Assembly (NCBI GenBank): GCA_003229935.1
Contig: QIGD01000088.1
Location: forward strand, 1 to 7,811
Direction of reading: 5' to 3'
Length of the DNA stretch: 7,811 bases
Source of the DNA: Methanobacteriota archaeon
Lineage (GTDB): Archaea; Hydrothermarchaeota; Hydrothermarchaeia; Hydrothermarchaeales; BMS3B
The translations under genes and the position numbers were made by a program. Of the stretch, positions 1 through 5,976 are shown piece after piece. Position 1 is the stretch's first letter. Every line of letters begins with the position of its first letter. Below the pieces are notes generated by a model that saw nothing but the letters and a program-made list of their open reading frames with translations, had not been told where the DNA came from and searched no databases.

Positions 1-90
1 CTTCTGCATCTTTTACAACGCCTCCTAATCAACCAATTGCTCTTATTCCTCACGGAACAAGCCCACGACTTTAGTCGTGGGTGATTGACT
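1..90 (-). mobile_element. Left end of an IscB-type IS200/IS605-family element, cut by the window edge
   Basis: On the minus strand this segment holds, in order, a conserved nonamer AGTCAATCA (82-90), an 8-bp hairpin with loop TAAA (62-81), a 4-bp hairpin (46-57), an AGGAGG Shine-Dalgarno site (21-26) and ATGCAGAAG (1-9), the first three codons (MQK) of a gene that leaves the window on the left. The same parts in the same order, including a 15-base identical block at 20-34 and 4918-4932, precede the truncated iscB gene near 4909. The segment is therefore the left end of a second copy of that element family. Its right end and its protein, full length or truncated, are outside the window. It lies inside an acylphosphatase-like reading frame. 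Confidence 0.8.
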
Positions 91-204
91 AAAAACCATA
101 CCATGTAGATTGAAAGTTCTGCTTATGCCTTCTACCAGATTGCGGAAACCTGTATCCTGCACCTTTCCCCTAATCTCTATGTTGCAGTAACTGTTAGCAG
201 ACAT
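43..204 (-). pseudogene. acyP: Acylphosphatase N-terminal fragment, interrupted by an IscB-type element
   Basis: An ATG at 204 opens a frame of 53 codons. The first 38 residues come from unique sequence and the last 15 from the element end, with a TAA at 43-45. The unique part contains GKVQDTGFR (residues 13-21), matching the acylphosphatase signature GxVQGVGFR with its phosphate-binding Arg, followed by a helix-like stretch and LHGMV (33-37), matching the family's LGLxGWVxN. Acylphosphatases are about 90 residues and hydrolyse acyl phosphates using this Arg and an Asn just after the GxV strand. The frame meets the element's AGTCAATCA where that Asn would be, so the second catalytic residue and the C-terminal half are lost. 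The signature has Asp-Thr where Gly-Val is usual. A HypF N-terminal domain shares the fold, but the short leader and spacing fit a stand-alone acylphosphatase better. The 3' part may survive beyond the left edge, past the element. Confidence 0.7.
62..81 (-). repeat. Terminal hairpin of element copy 1 (left end)
   Basis: An 8-bp perfect stem, CCCACGAC/GTCGTGGG, closes a TTTA loop (TAAA on the minus strand) and is followed directly by TGATTGACT. Subterminal hairpins of this kind are what TnpA Y1 transposases recognise as single-stranded DNA in IS200/IS605 elements. The stem differs from copy 2 (4960-4979) at several positions, each compensated, while the loop is identical. Confidence 0.85.
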
Positions 205-225
205 AATTTGACTTTAATACTTATC

Positions 226-233
226 ATATATAA
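226..233 (-). promoter_or_regulatory. Candidate archaeal TATA box for the acylphosphatase fragment
   Basis: TTATATAT on the minus strand is centred about 25 bp before the ATG at 204, with A-rich sequence just upstream as a possible BRE. This spacing would place transcription start at or next to the ATG, giving a leaderless mRNA. There is no Shine-Dalgarno site in the 44-base gap after the epimerase gene, which agrees. The site overlaps a weak 5-bp inverted repeat (CTTAT/ATAAG). Confidence 0.45.
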
Positions 234-248
234 GATTATTGTTTGCAG

Positions 249-1160
249 CTAAATTCTGTTCCTGAACCATTCGATAGTCTTTTTAAGGCCCATATCGAGG
301 CTATACTCTGGATTATATCCCAGCTCACTCTTTGCCTTTGTTATATCAGCAAGACTATCCCTTATATCACCTGGCCTGGGTGCCTTATGAACAATCTCAG
401 AGCTGGAGGATATAAGAGTAACAATTTTCTCAGCAAGTCCCTTAATGCTTATATTCTCTCCATAGGCGATATTGAAGTTTCCTGCAGTATGACCCTTCAT
501 AGCTTTTATATTGGCCTGAACCACATCCTCAATATAGGTAAAATCTCTCGTCTGAAGTCCATCTCCCTCGATAGTAAGTGGCTCATCCTTAAGGGCAGAG
601 GTTATGAATTTTGGAATAACTGCCGCATATTCGCTTTTCGGGTCCTGCTTTGGACCATATACATTAAAATAGCGAAGACAGGCAACAGGAAACTTATAGA
701 GCTGGCTGAATACCCCTGAATATAGTTCCTTGGTAACCTTTGTGACAGCATAAGGAGAAAGAGGGTTGTAGGTCATGTCCTCCCGCTTGGGCAGTTCCGG
801 TGTATCGCCATAGACAGAGGAAGAGCTTGCCAGTACCACTCTTTTTGCACTCCCATCCTTTGCTGCTGTGAGTACATTAAGGGTGCCTTCAATATTTACC
901 CTATTGGTTCTACGCGGGTCTTTAACACTCCTTGCAACACTGGGAAGAGCCGCCTGATGAAGCACATACTTTGCATCAGCTATTTCTTCTGATAATTTCT
1001 CAAAAGTAAAGTTCTCATTACTTTCATACTCTAAAAGGTTCTCCCTTTTTCCTGTTAAGAGGTTATCATATGCCACCACTCCATACCCCTGCTTTAGGAG
1101 ACTGCCTGTCAGGTTGGAACCTATAAAGCCTGCACCGCCTGTTATTAAAACCTTATCCAT
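249..1160 (-). CDS. NAD-dependent UDP-sugar epimerase (GalE/WbpP-like, extended SDR)
   Basis: A 303-residue extended short-chain dehydrogenase. It has the NAD-binding motif GGAGFIGSN (8-16), D32 at the end of strand 2, the active-site SSSVYG (113-118) and YAVTK (137-141, the Tyr/Lys pair), and RYFNVYGPKQDP (163-174). The RYFNVxGxxQDP...YAAVIPKFI pattern is typical of the WbpP/TviC group, which acts on UDP-GlcNAc or its uronic acid; the substrate here is inferred. The frame is open upstream to an ATG at 1229, but that would add 23 residues lacking any SDR feature. The ATG at 1160 starts right at the first Rossmann strand, has a GGAG upstream, and overlaps the preceding dehydrogenase gene by 8 bases (1153-1160), as expected for translational coupling. 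It is the last gene of the operon. A dTDP-glucose dehydratase is less likely because the active-site motif is the epimerase form. Confidence 0.88.
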   Translation of the reverse strand: MDKVLITGGAGFIGSNLTGSLLKQGYGVVAYDNLLTGKRENLLEYESNENFTFEKLSEEIADAKYVLHQAALPSVARSVKDPRRTNRVNIEGTLNVLTAAKDGSAKRVVLASSSSVYGDTPELPKREDMTYNPLSPYAVTKVTKELYSGVFSQLYKFPVACLRYFNVYGPKQDPKSEYAAVIPKFITSALKDEPLTIEGDGLQTRDFTYIEDVVQANIKAMKGHTAGNFNIAYGENISIKGLAEKIVTLISSSSEIVHKAPRPGDIRDSLADITKAKSELGYNPEYSLDMGLKKTIEWFRNRI

Positions 1161-2490
1161 CTCTACCAACTCCCATATATTCAAATCCCATGGATTTAAT
1201 TGTGCTTTTGTCAAAGAATCCCCTGCCATCCACTATAAGGCAATCCTGCTTTGCAAGACTTTTAACCTTTTTCATATCAAGCTTTGAAAAATCATCATGG
1301 TCGGTTGCAAGGATAATACAATCAGCTTCATTAAAGATTTCCATGGGTTTTGAGTAGATGGCACCTTTTTTCTCTGTTTCCTCTTGGGCAATATAAGGGT
1401 CATAGGCATAAACTTCTGCCTTCATGTCATTAAGTTCAGAAATAATTATGTTACTGGGAGTATTTCTTATATCCCCTGTATTTTTCTTGTAGGAAATCCC
1501 TAGTACCACTATTTTAGACCCTTTAATAGGATTTCCAATGTTATTCAGCCCTCTAACAACAAGGTTTACCACATAGGAAGGCATTGAATCATTTACACTT
1601 CTGCCTGCCAGAATAACCTTTGGATGATAGCCCAGCTGCTGGGCTTTGAATGTGAGATAATAGGGGTCTACAGGAAGACAGTGTCCGCCAACACCAGCAC
1701 CAGGGTAGTACTTAACAAAATTCCATTTTGTGGCAGCAGCTTCGATTACCTCAAAAACATCCACATTGAGCTTATCAAAAATCAGTGCTAGTTCGTTCAT
1801 CAATGCAATATTTAAATCCCTCTGGATATTCTCTATAATTTTGGCTGCTTCGGCTGTCCTTAAATTTTTAACTTTATAGACATCTCTGGCTATCAGTTTG
1901 TAAAGTTCTGCTGTTGCCTCAAGCCATTTCTCATTAATAGCACCAACAACGCGAACCACCTTATCCACAGTGTGCTCCTCATCGCCAGGATTATAACGCT
2001 CCGGCACATAGGCAATGCCGAAGTCTTCTCCAGCCTTTAAGCCAGAGGTTTCAAGAACAGACTTCAATTCATTCTCTGAACAGGTGGGATGGACTGTGCT
2101 CTCAAGAACCACAAGTTTTTCCTTGGCAAGCCCTCCGGCTATTGCCCTGCCTGCCGAGAGTACAGCAGTTAAATCGGGAGTTTTGGCTTCAGTTATAGGG
2201 GTGGGTACACAGATTATTGAGACATCACTTTTTCTTGCAGCTGCCACACCGTCTGTTGTGGCTTCAAAAAGGCTTTCATTCAAAGCCTTCCTCAACACTT
2301 CTTCAATTCCCAGTTCTTCAATATGGGATTTACCCTGATTCAGTTTGTCCACTATGCCCTTGTTAAGGTCGACACCGATTACTTTAAAACCTTTACTGGC
2401 AAATCCCAGTGCTGTGGGAAGACCTACATATCCAAGACCAACGACTGCAATTGTAAGCTCCCTTTTATTAATTTTTTCAATATAATCCAT
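1153..2490 (-). CDS. wbpA: UDP-N-acetylglucosamine 6-dehydrogenase-like nucleotide-sugar dehydrogenase (WbpA/TviB/WecC family)
   Basis: A 445-residue protein, normal length for the UDP-glucose/GDP-mannose dehydrogenase family, which oxidises C6 of a UDP-sugar to the carboxylate with two NAD+. Visible motifs: GLGYVGLP (18-25) for NAD; CVPTPI (94-99); VPERYNPGD (162-170); K217 and N221 in AAKIIENIQRD; and GGHCLPVDPYY (268-278) with the catalytic Cys271. The C-terminal UDP-binding domain starts near residue 320, with GISYKKNTGDIRNTP (331-345). The central sequence is of the N-acetylhexosamine type (WbpA, WecC, TviB), not UDP-glucose dehydrogenase. With WbpB-, WbpE- and WbpD-like genes alongside, UDP-GlcNAc to UDP-GlcNAcA is the most likely reaction; UDP-ManNAc is the alternative. 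The ATG shares one base with the aminotransferase stop (TGATG), with GAGGTG five bases upstream (2496-2501). Confidence 0.9.
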   Translation of the reverse strand: MDYIEKINKRELTIAVVGLGYVGLPTALGFASKGFKVIGVDLNKGIVDKLNQGKSHIEELGIEEVLRKALNESLFEATTDGVAAARKSDVSIICVPTPITEAKTPDLTAVLSAGRAIAGGLAKEKLVVLESTVHPTCSENELKSVLETSGLKAGEDFGIAYVPERYNPGDEEHTVDKVVRVVGAINEKWLEATAELYKLIARDVYKVKNLRTAEAAKIIENIQRDLNIALMNELALIFDKLNVDVFEVIEAAATKWNFVKYYPGAGVGGHCLPVDPYYLTFKAQQLGYHPKVILAGRSVNDSMPSYVVNLVVRGLNNIGNPIKGSKIVVLGISYKKNTGDIRNTPSNIIISELNDMKAEVYAYDPYIAQEETEKKGAIYSKPMEIFNEADCIILATDHDDFSKLDMKKVKSLAKQDCLIVDGRGFFDKSTIKSMGFEYMGVGRDG

Positions 2491-3563
2491 CAGAGCACCT
2501 CTTTTAGAGTGGTAATAATATAATCTATTTCCTTTTCTCCTATTCCAGGGTGAACAGGCAGGCTCAAAACTTCCCTGCTAGCTTCTTCTGCCTCTGGCAG
2601 TTTATCATCTTTATAATCTATATAGAGCTTCTGTTTATGCACAGGAACTAAATAGTAGATTCCATAGCCTATTCCTGCTTTCTCCATAACCTTAACAACT
2701 TTCTCACGGTTTTTAACCCTCAGGGTGTATTGATGAAATACATGCCTTACATCAGGTGCAATAAAGGGTGTTTCAATGCCCTCTATATCCTTTAGTCCCC
2801 TTGTTAATTTTACAGCATTTTCAATCCTTTTTTTGTTGAAACCCTCAAGCTTTTTTAACTGCTCAATTCCAATAGCAGCAGCAATATCGGTCATGCGGTA
2901 GTTATACCCTAAAACTTCATGCAGGTATCTTACCCTAGAGCCGTGCTCCCTTATAACCATGGCTTTTTCAGCAATAGCTGCATTGCTGGTGGTTATCATA
3001 CCTCCCTCACCAGTTGTCATGTTTTTTGTAGGATAGAAGGAAAAGCAGGCAGCATCCCCGAAACTTCCAGTCTTTATGTCCATATATTCTGCTCCATGAG
3101 CCTGACAGGCATCTTCTATTAACTTCAGGTTGTAATCCGTGCAGATTTCTGTAATCGCTTTCATGTTGCAGGCCTGGCCGTAAAGGTGGACAATAAGCAC
3201 AGCCTTTGTCTTTCGTGTAATTTTCTCATTTATTTCTTCAGGGTTTATATTGAAGGTTTTTCTATTGATATCGGAAAACACAGGTCTTGCACTGCAGTAT
3301 AGGATAGAGTTGGCACTGGCTATGAATGTGAAGGGTGTTGTTATAACCTCATCACCTTTACCAATGCCACAGGCTAGAAGAGCAGTGTGAAGAGCAGAGG
3401 TGCCATTGTTTGTGGCAATGGCATGATTTACTCCAATATAATCTGCAAATACATCTTCAAAGGCTTTAACCTTTGGTCCCTGTGCTATTATACCAGAGTC
3501 CATTGCTTCAAGAACAGCATTCTTCTCTTCCTTGCCTATAATGGGTCTGGCTATGGGTATCAT
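2490..3563 (-). CDS. wbpE: PLP-dependent DegT/DnrJ/EryC1 aminotransferase (WbpE-like)
   Basis: A 357-residue fold-type I sugar aminotransferase of normal length. It shows NNGTSALH (52-59), the cofactor phosphate-contacting segment; EDACQAHGA (150-158), with the Asp that pairs with the pyridine nitrogen and the family Gln; FSFYPTKNMTTGEGG (174-188), with Lys180 as the Schiff-base lysine; and NYRMTDIAAAIG (221-232), which reaches into the partner subunit. WbpE transfers an amino group from glutamate to the C3 keto sugar made by WbpB. Motif content alone cannot separate a C3 from a C4 aminotransferase; the assignment rests on the neighbouring WbpA-, WbpB- and WbpD-like genes. Its ATG overlaps the acetyltransferase stop by four bases (ATGA), and GGAG lies seven bases upstream (3571-3574), inside the preceding gene. 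Confidence 0.9.
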   Translation of the reverse strand: MIPIARPIIGKEEKNAVLEAMDSGIIAQGPKVKAFEDVFADYIGVNHAIATNNGTSALHTALLACGIGKGDEVITTPFTFIASANSILYCSARPVFSDINRKTFNINPEEINEKITRKTKAVLIVHLYGQACNMKAITEICTDYNLKLIEDACQAHGAEYMDIKTGSFGDAACFSFYPTKNMTTGEGGMITTSNAAIAEKAMVIREHGSRVRYLHEVLGYNYRMTDIAAAIGIEQLKKLEGFNKKRIENAVKLTRGLKDIEGIETPFIAPDVRHVFHQYTLRVKNREKVVKVMEKAGIGYGIYYLVPVHKQKLYIDYKDDKLPEAEEASREVLSLPVHPGIGEKEIDYIITTLKEVL

Positions 3564-4153
3564 GGGTTTACTCCTATTCTATTTAACTCTTTCAGTTTTT
3601 CAGGGAGTTTCTTGAACCTTGCTGGACATCCCATTGCCATATGCCATTCAGGCACATTCTTTGTTACTATAGAGCCAGCAGCAACCATTGCACCTTCTCC
3701 AACTTCAACATCTGGAAGTATGGTAGCATTTGCACCTATTGAGCACCCTTTTCTCAACTTTACTCCAATAAGTTCTCTATTTTCTGTTCTGATGGGATAT
3801 CTATCGTTGGTAAGCACTGCATTTGGACCTATAAAAACAAAATCTTCAATCAGAGTATTTGTTGGAATATAAACCATACTCTGAAGACTTACATTTGAGC
3901 CTATTTTACATCTGCCTTCGATTATAGTTGAACTTCCCACAAGAACATTATTTCCGAGCTCTGTTTTTTCTCTTATCAGAACATTATGGCCCGTTCTAAA
4001 ATTATCTCCAATAACAACGTCGCAATAAATAATCGTACCGCTTCTTATAATTCCGTTCTCTCCAATCAATGCAGGCCTGCAATTTTTGTTATATTCATAG
4101 CCCACATCTGCATCCTTGTCTACCACTGTAGTCTTGCCAATTTCTGCTTTCAT
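3560..4153 (-). CDS. wbpD: Left-handed beta-helix N-acetyltransferase (WbpD/WlbB-like)
   Basis: A 197-residue hexapeptide-repeat acyltransferase. Imperfect [LIV]G.xxx repeats run from about residue 27 to 165 (for example VIGDNF, ELGNNV, KIGSNV, SIGANA, EVGEGA). H56 in TGHNVLIRE sits where the catalytic His lies in WlbB/WbpD. FIGPNAVLTND (107-117) and VAAGSIVTKNVP (157-168) followed by MGCPAR (174-179) are typical of the acetyl-CoA end of the helix. WbpD acetylates the 3-amino group of UDP-GlcNAc(3NH2)A, which fits its place right before the aminotransferase gene. The protein looks complete. The region before its ATG is unusual: the right end of the inserted IscB-type element stops about 20 bases upstream, there is no Shine-Dalgarno site at the normal 5-10 base distance, and only GGTGGT in the terminal hairpin lies nearby. 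Translation may be weaker than before the insertion. Confidence 0.87.
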   Translation of the reverse strand: MKAEIGKTTVVDKDADVGYEYNKNCRPALIGENGIIRSGTIIYCDVVIGDNFRTGHNVLIREKTELGNNVLVGSSTIIEGRCKIGSNVSLQSMVYIPTNTLIEDFVFIGPNAVLTNDRYPIRTENRELIGVKLRKGCSIGANATILPDVEVGEGAMVAAGSIVTKNVPEWHMAMGCPARFKKLPEKLKELNRIGVNP

Positions 4154-4172
4154 AATAATCTAGACAAGGAGA

Positions 4173-4192
4173 CCACCCATTTCAATGGGTGG
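4173..4192 (-). repeat. Right-end hairpin of element copy 2
   Basis: An 8-bp perfect stem, CCACCCAT/ATGGGTGG, with loop TTCA (TGAA on the minus strand). The stem is identical to the left-end hairpin of the same copy, and the preceding minus-strand sequence GGCAATTCCT resembles right ends of IscB/IS605-type elements. It marks the downstream boundary about 20 bases before the acetyltransferase ATG. Confidence 0.8.
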
Positions 4193-4216
4193 AGGAATTG
4201 CCCTTTTTCACCTCTT

Positions 4217-4909
4217 TTAAAATTGTATTCCTTTCCCATATTTTACCAACTCTACTTTCTTAACATTAATATCAAAGAGTTTCCCTAGTTTATCTACCAA
4301 TATTACATATTCCCCACGATTATGGGCACCTTTCACTTTACATAGAGATTTAATATATTTTACTAAATCATTGGATTGTAACCTATACCTCTTTCTTCTT
4401 ACAGAGGGCTTATGCCCTTTTCTATGCAATAATCTACTTCTTCGTGTTTTTCTGTAATTACTTTTCTGCTCAATGAGTTTGGAGATTCTTTTTCGTAGGG
4501 TTAACTCACCTGAAAGCAATTCGCTTTTCTCTGTTATTGTACTGAATCCAATTGTTGTATATCCAGCATCTATCCCCAATTTTAAAGCTTGTTTTGTTTC
4601 ACCTGAAGGGTATTTTAACTGTATGGTAAAAGGGCTTCGCTGAACTACTGCTGCCTTTTCCTGTTTCAGGAGTATTCTTGCTTTTCTTGGTCGTGTAGGC
4701 ATTAATGGTTTTCCACGCATATTTAACACAGGAACTCTCAAGTCCTGCCGACTCTTGCCAGAGTGTTGGTCCTCATCGGAGTTGTTATCAGCCAGTACTA
4801 TGCAGGGCACACTGAGATTTTTATCTCTGTTTAATGCTCCACTTACAGAGTAGGGGACTTGAGGAGGAGCCCCTGGTGTGTTCTCGAACTCTACCAATAA
4901 CTTCTGCAT
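4217..4909 (-). CDS. iscB: IscB-like protein with PLMP, RuvC-I and bridge region but no RuvC-II, HNH or RuvC-III (internal deletion)
   Basis: IscB is the transposon-encoded RNA-guided nuclease ancestral to Cas9. Here a PLMP (RRXRR) domain spans about 59-98 (VPVLNMRGKPLMP, then PRKARILLKQ and SPFTIQL), RuvC-I is LGIDAGYTTIG (111-121) with catalytic D114, and an Arg/Lys-rich bridge-like helix covers about 139-160. From LLHRKGHKPS (160-169) on, the sequence resembles the IscB C-terminal domain (VKG... ...VKKVELVKYGKGIQF). Full IscB has some 200 more residues between these parts, carrying RuvC-II, HNH and RuvC-III; at 230 residues this protein lacks them. The frame is intact, so the change is an in-frame deletion and not general decay. 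DNA cleavage is unlikely; RNA or DNA binding is possible. AGGAGG lies nine bases before the ATG. Residues 1-58 precede the usual IscB start and may cover an RNA scaffold; TTG at 4741 is an alternative start. Confidence 0.75.
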   Translation of the reverse strand: MQKLLVEFENTPGAPPQVPYSVSGALNRDKNLSVPCIVLADNNSDEDQHSGKSRQDLRVPVLNMRGKPLMPTRPRKARILLKQEKAAVVQRSPFTIQLKYPSGETKQALKLGIDAGYTTIGFSTITEKSELLSGELTLRKRISKLIEQKSNYRKTRRSRLLHRKGHKPSVRRKRYRLQSNDLVKYIKSLCKVKGAHNRGEYVILVDKLGKLFDINVKKVELVKYGKGIQF

Positions 4910-4918
4910 TCTTCAATG

Positions 4919-4924
4919 CCTCCT
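4919..4924 (-). promoter_or_regulatory. Conserved Shine-Dalgarno site of the iscB-like gene
   Basis: AGGAGG nine bases before the ATG at 4909. The same site lies at 21-26, eleven bases before the matching ATG in copy 1, inside a 15-base block identical in both copies. It supports the MQK start in both, although the block could also be part of a conserved RNA structure. Confidence 0.6.
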
Positions 4925-4959
4925 AATCAACCTATTACCCATGTCTCTCACGAGACAGG

Positions 4960-4979
4960 CCACCCATTTTAATGGGTGG
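4960..4979 (-). repeat. Left-end hairpin of element copy 2, containing the stop codon of the wbpB-like gene
   Basis: An 8-bp stem CCACCCAT/ATGGGTGG with loop TTTA, followed at once by TGATTGACT as in copy 1. The TAA that ends the upstream sugar dehydrogenase frame is formed by the loop (4969-4971), so the element supplies that gene's stop codon and last residues. Confidence 0.85.
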
Positions 4980-5976
4980 TGATTGACTCACCCACCTCGA
5001 TAAGTCTGGCTTCTCTACCCGCTTTCTGAGCCAGAAGTGCAATTCTCAGTGCGGCAACTCCATCCTCACCACTTACAAGAGGCTGTTTACCCTTTTCAAT
5101 GCTTTCAAGGAAGTCAAGAATCTCAAGCTTCAAAGGCTCTGCTTTCTCAACAACAATATTTCTGACTCTGGAACTGCCAAACTTTATAATAAACTCTCCG
5201 AAGGAGTCGTAGCTCTTGCTTATTATACTCTCATAAACTTTAAGCTCCTGATTGACGAAGTCAAGCTCTGCATATCCCTTATTTCCGGTAATAGCAAGAT
5301 TTCTTATCTTAACAGGAGTTATCCAGTTAACCTGACTTATACAGAATATATTTCCATAATCGAGAAAAATAATTGCCTGGTCCTCTCTGTCTCTGGCAAG
5401 AACCACATCAGATTTTGAGAAAACTCTTTCTGGAAGTGCTGAGAAAAGATAATTGAAAATATCTATGTCATGGACAGCTAAATCTATATAAACATTGGAA
5501 TCTTTTATCTGGGGTGGGAAAATACCCACTCTTTTTGAAATAACCGAGGTTACTTCTCCCAGAACACCCTCGTCTATAATCTCCTTAAGTTTTTTAATTG
5601 CTGGATTATGCCTCTCAATATGTCCGACTGCTAAAATCACACCTTTATCTTCAGCCAGTTTAACGATTTTCTCAGCTCTTACAATATTATCGGCAAGAGG
5701 TTTCTCAACAAGAATATGCACTTCGTGTTCAATGCATCTTTCAGCAACTTCGTAGTGCAATGTGGTTGGTGTGGCAATACTCACTGCCTCAATCTCTTCT
5801 TTTTCAAGCATCTCTTCATAACCCGGGTAGTATCTGCAGCCAAAACGTTCGGAAAGTTTTTTTGCCTCTGGACTGGGGTCTGCAATTGCTATAAGTTCTG
5901 CCTCTTCTAATTCACTGTAAACTCTCACATGATTTTTCCCCATATTGCCAGTGCCGATTACACATACTCTAACCAA
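4969..5976 (-). CDS. wbpB: Gfo/Idh/MocA-family UDP-sugar 3-dehydrogenase (WbpB-like)
   Basis: A 335-residue oxidoreductase. The N-terminal Rossmann domain has GTGNMGKNH (8-16), ADP at 32-34 and ATPTTLH (68-74). EKPL (91-94) carries the catalytic Lys92 of the family. The C-terminal alpha/beta domain has GHIERHNP (118-125) and DLAVHDID (165-172) with the conserved Asp and His. WbpB oxidises C3 of UDP-GlcNAc-uronic acid to the ketone that WbpE aminates. The ERHNP segment and the neighbours favour this over other Gfo/Idh/MocA enzymes. The start is TTG: it overlaps the phosphotransferase stop by 8 bases and has GGGGTGG four bases upstream (5981-5987); the next residues, VRVCVIG, are the first Rossmann strand. 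The last residues, SITTH and the stop, are encoded by the left end of the inserted IscB-type element, so the natural C-terminus has been replaced after about EVGE. The core fold should be intact. Confidence 0.87.
   Translation of the reverse strand: MVRVCVIGTGNMGKNHVRVYSELEEAELIAIADPSPEAKKLSERFGCRYYPGYEEMLEKEEIEAVSIATPTTLHYEVAERCIEHEVHILVEKPLADNIVRAEKIVKLAEDKGVILAVGHIERHNPAIKKLKEIIDEGVLGEVTSVISKRVGIFPPQIKDSNVYIDLAVHDIDIFNYLFSALPERVFSKSDVVLARDREDQAIIFLDYGNIFCISQVNWITPVKIRNLAITGNKGYAELDFVNQELKVYESIISKSYDSFGEFIIKFGSSRVRNIVVEKAEPLKLEILDFLESIEKGKQPLVSGEDGVAALRIALLAQKAGREARLIEVGESITTH

Larger units (their letters stand above)
4161..4988 (-). mobile_element. IscB-type IS200/IS605-family element without a transposase gene, inserted in the sugar operon
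   Basis: On the minus strand the element runs from AGTCAATCA (4980-4988) through an 8-bp left-end hairpin (4960-4979), a 5-bp hairpin (4943-4956) and the iscB-like gene (4909-4217) to a right-end hairpin (4173-4192). Both terminal hairpins have the same stem, CCACCCAT/ATGGGTGG, with loops TTTA and TTCA. No tnpA is present, so mobility would need a Y1 transposase supplied elsewhere. IS200/IS605 elements make no target duplication, so the exact ends cannot be read here. The left limit is set by what copies 1 and 2 share; the right limit is estimated from the hairpin. Direction is the same as the operon, between the wbpB-like and wbpD-like genes. Confidence 0.8.
4741..4988 (-). ncRNA. Candidate omega-RNA scaffold of the IscB-type element
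   Basis: IscB omega-RNAs are encoded just upstream of the PLMP domain, with the guide at the 5' end read from sequence flanking the left transposon end. This 248-base stretch between the left-end nonamer and the PLMP coding region has six local stems: 4960-4979 (8 bp), 4943-4956 (5 bp), 4853-4873 (GGGG/CCCC plus two pairs), 4825-4850 (CTCTGT/ACAGAG), 4814-4827 (GAGAT/ATCTC, exclusive with the previous one) and 4751-4764 (ACTCT/AGAGT). If functional, the guide would match the 3' end of the wbpB-like gene just beyond 4988. The conserved AGGAGG and ATG within it argue that at least part is translated instead. Confidence 0.4.

Noticed and set aside
243..719. Plus-strand frame of 158 codons
   Set aside because: Antisense to the epimerase gene; no recognisable domain and low-complexity translation typical of a shadow frame.
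1161..1229. Upstream ATG at 1229 extending the epimerase by 23 residues
   Set aside because: The extension lies inside the end of the dehydrogenase gene and has no SDR features. ATG at 1160 begins at the Rossmann strand and has a GGAG upstream.
2015..2523. Plus-strand frames of 107 and 66 codons
   Set aside because: Fully antisense to the UDP-sugar dehydrogenase.
3387..4288. Plus-strand frames of 161 and 100 codons opposite the aminotransferase, acetyltransferase and element end
   Set aside because: They lie across well-supported minus-strand genes with clear motifs; their translations show no family features.
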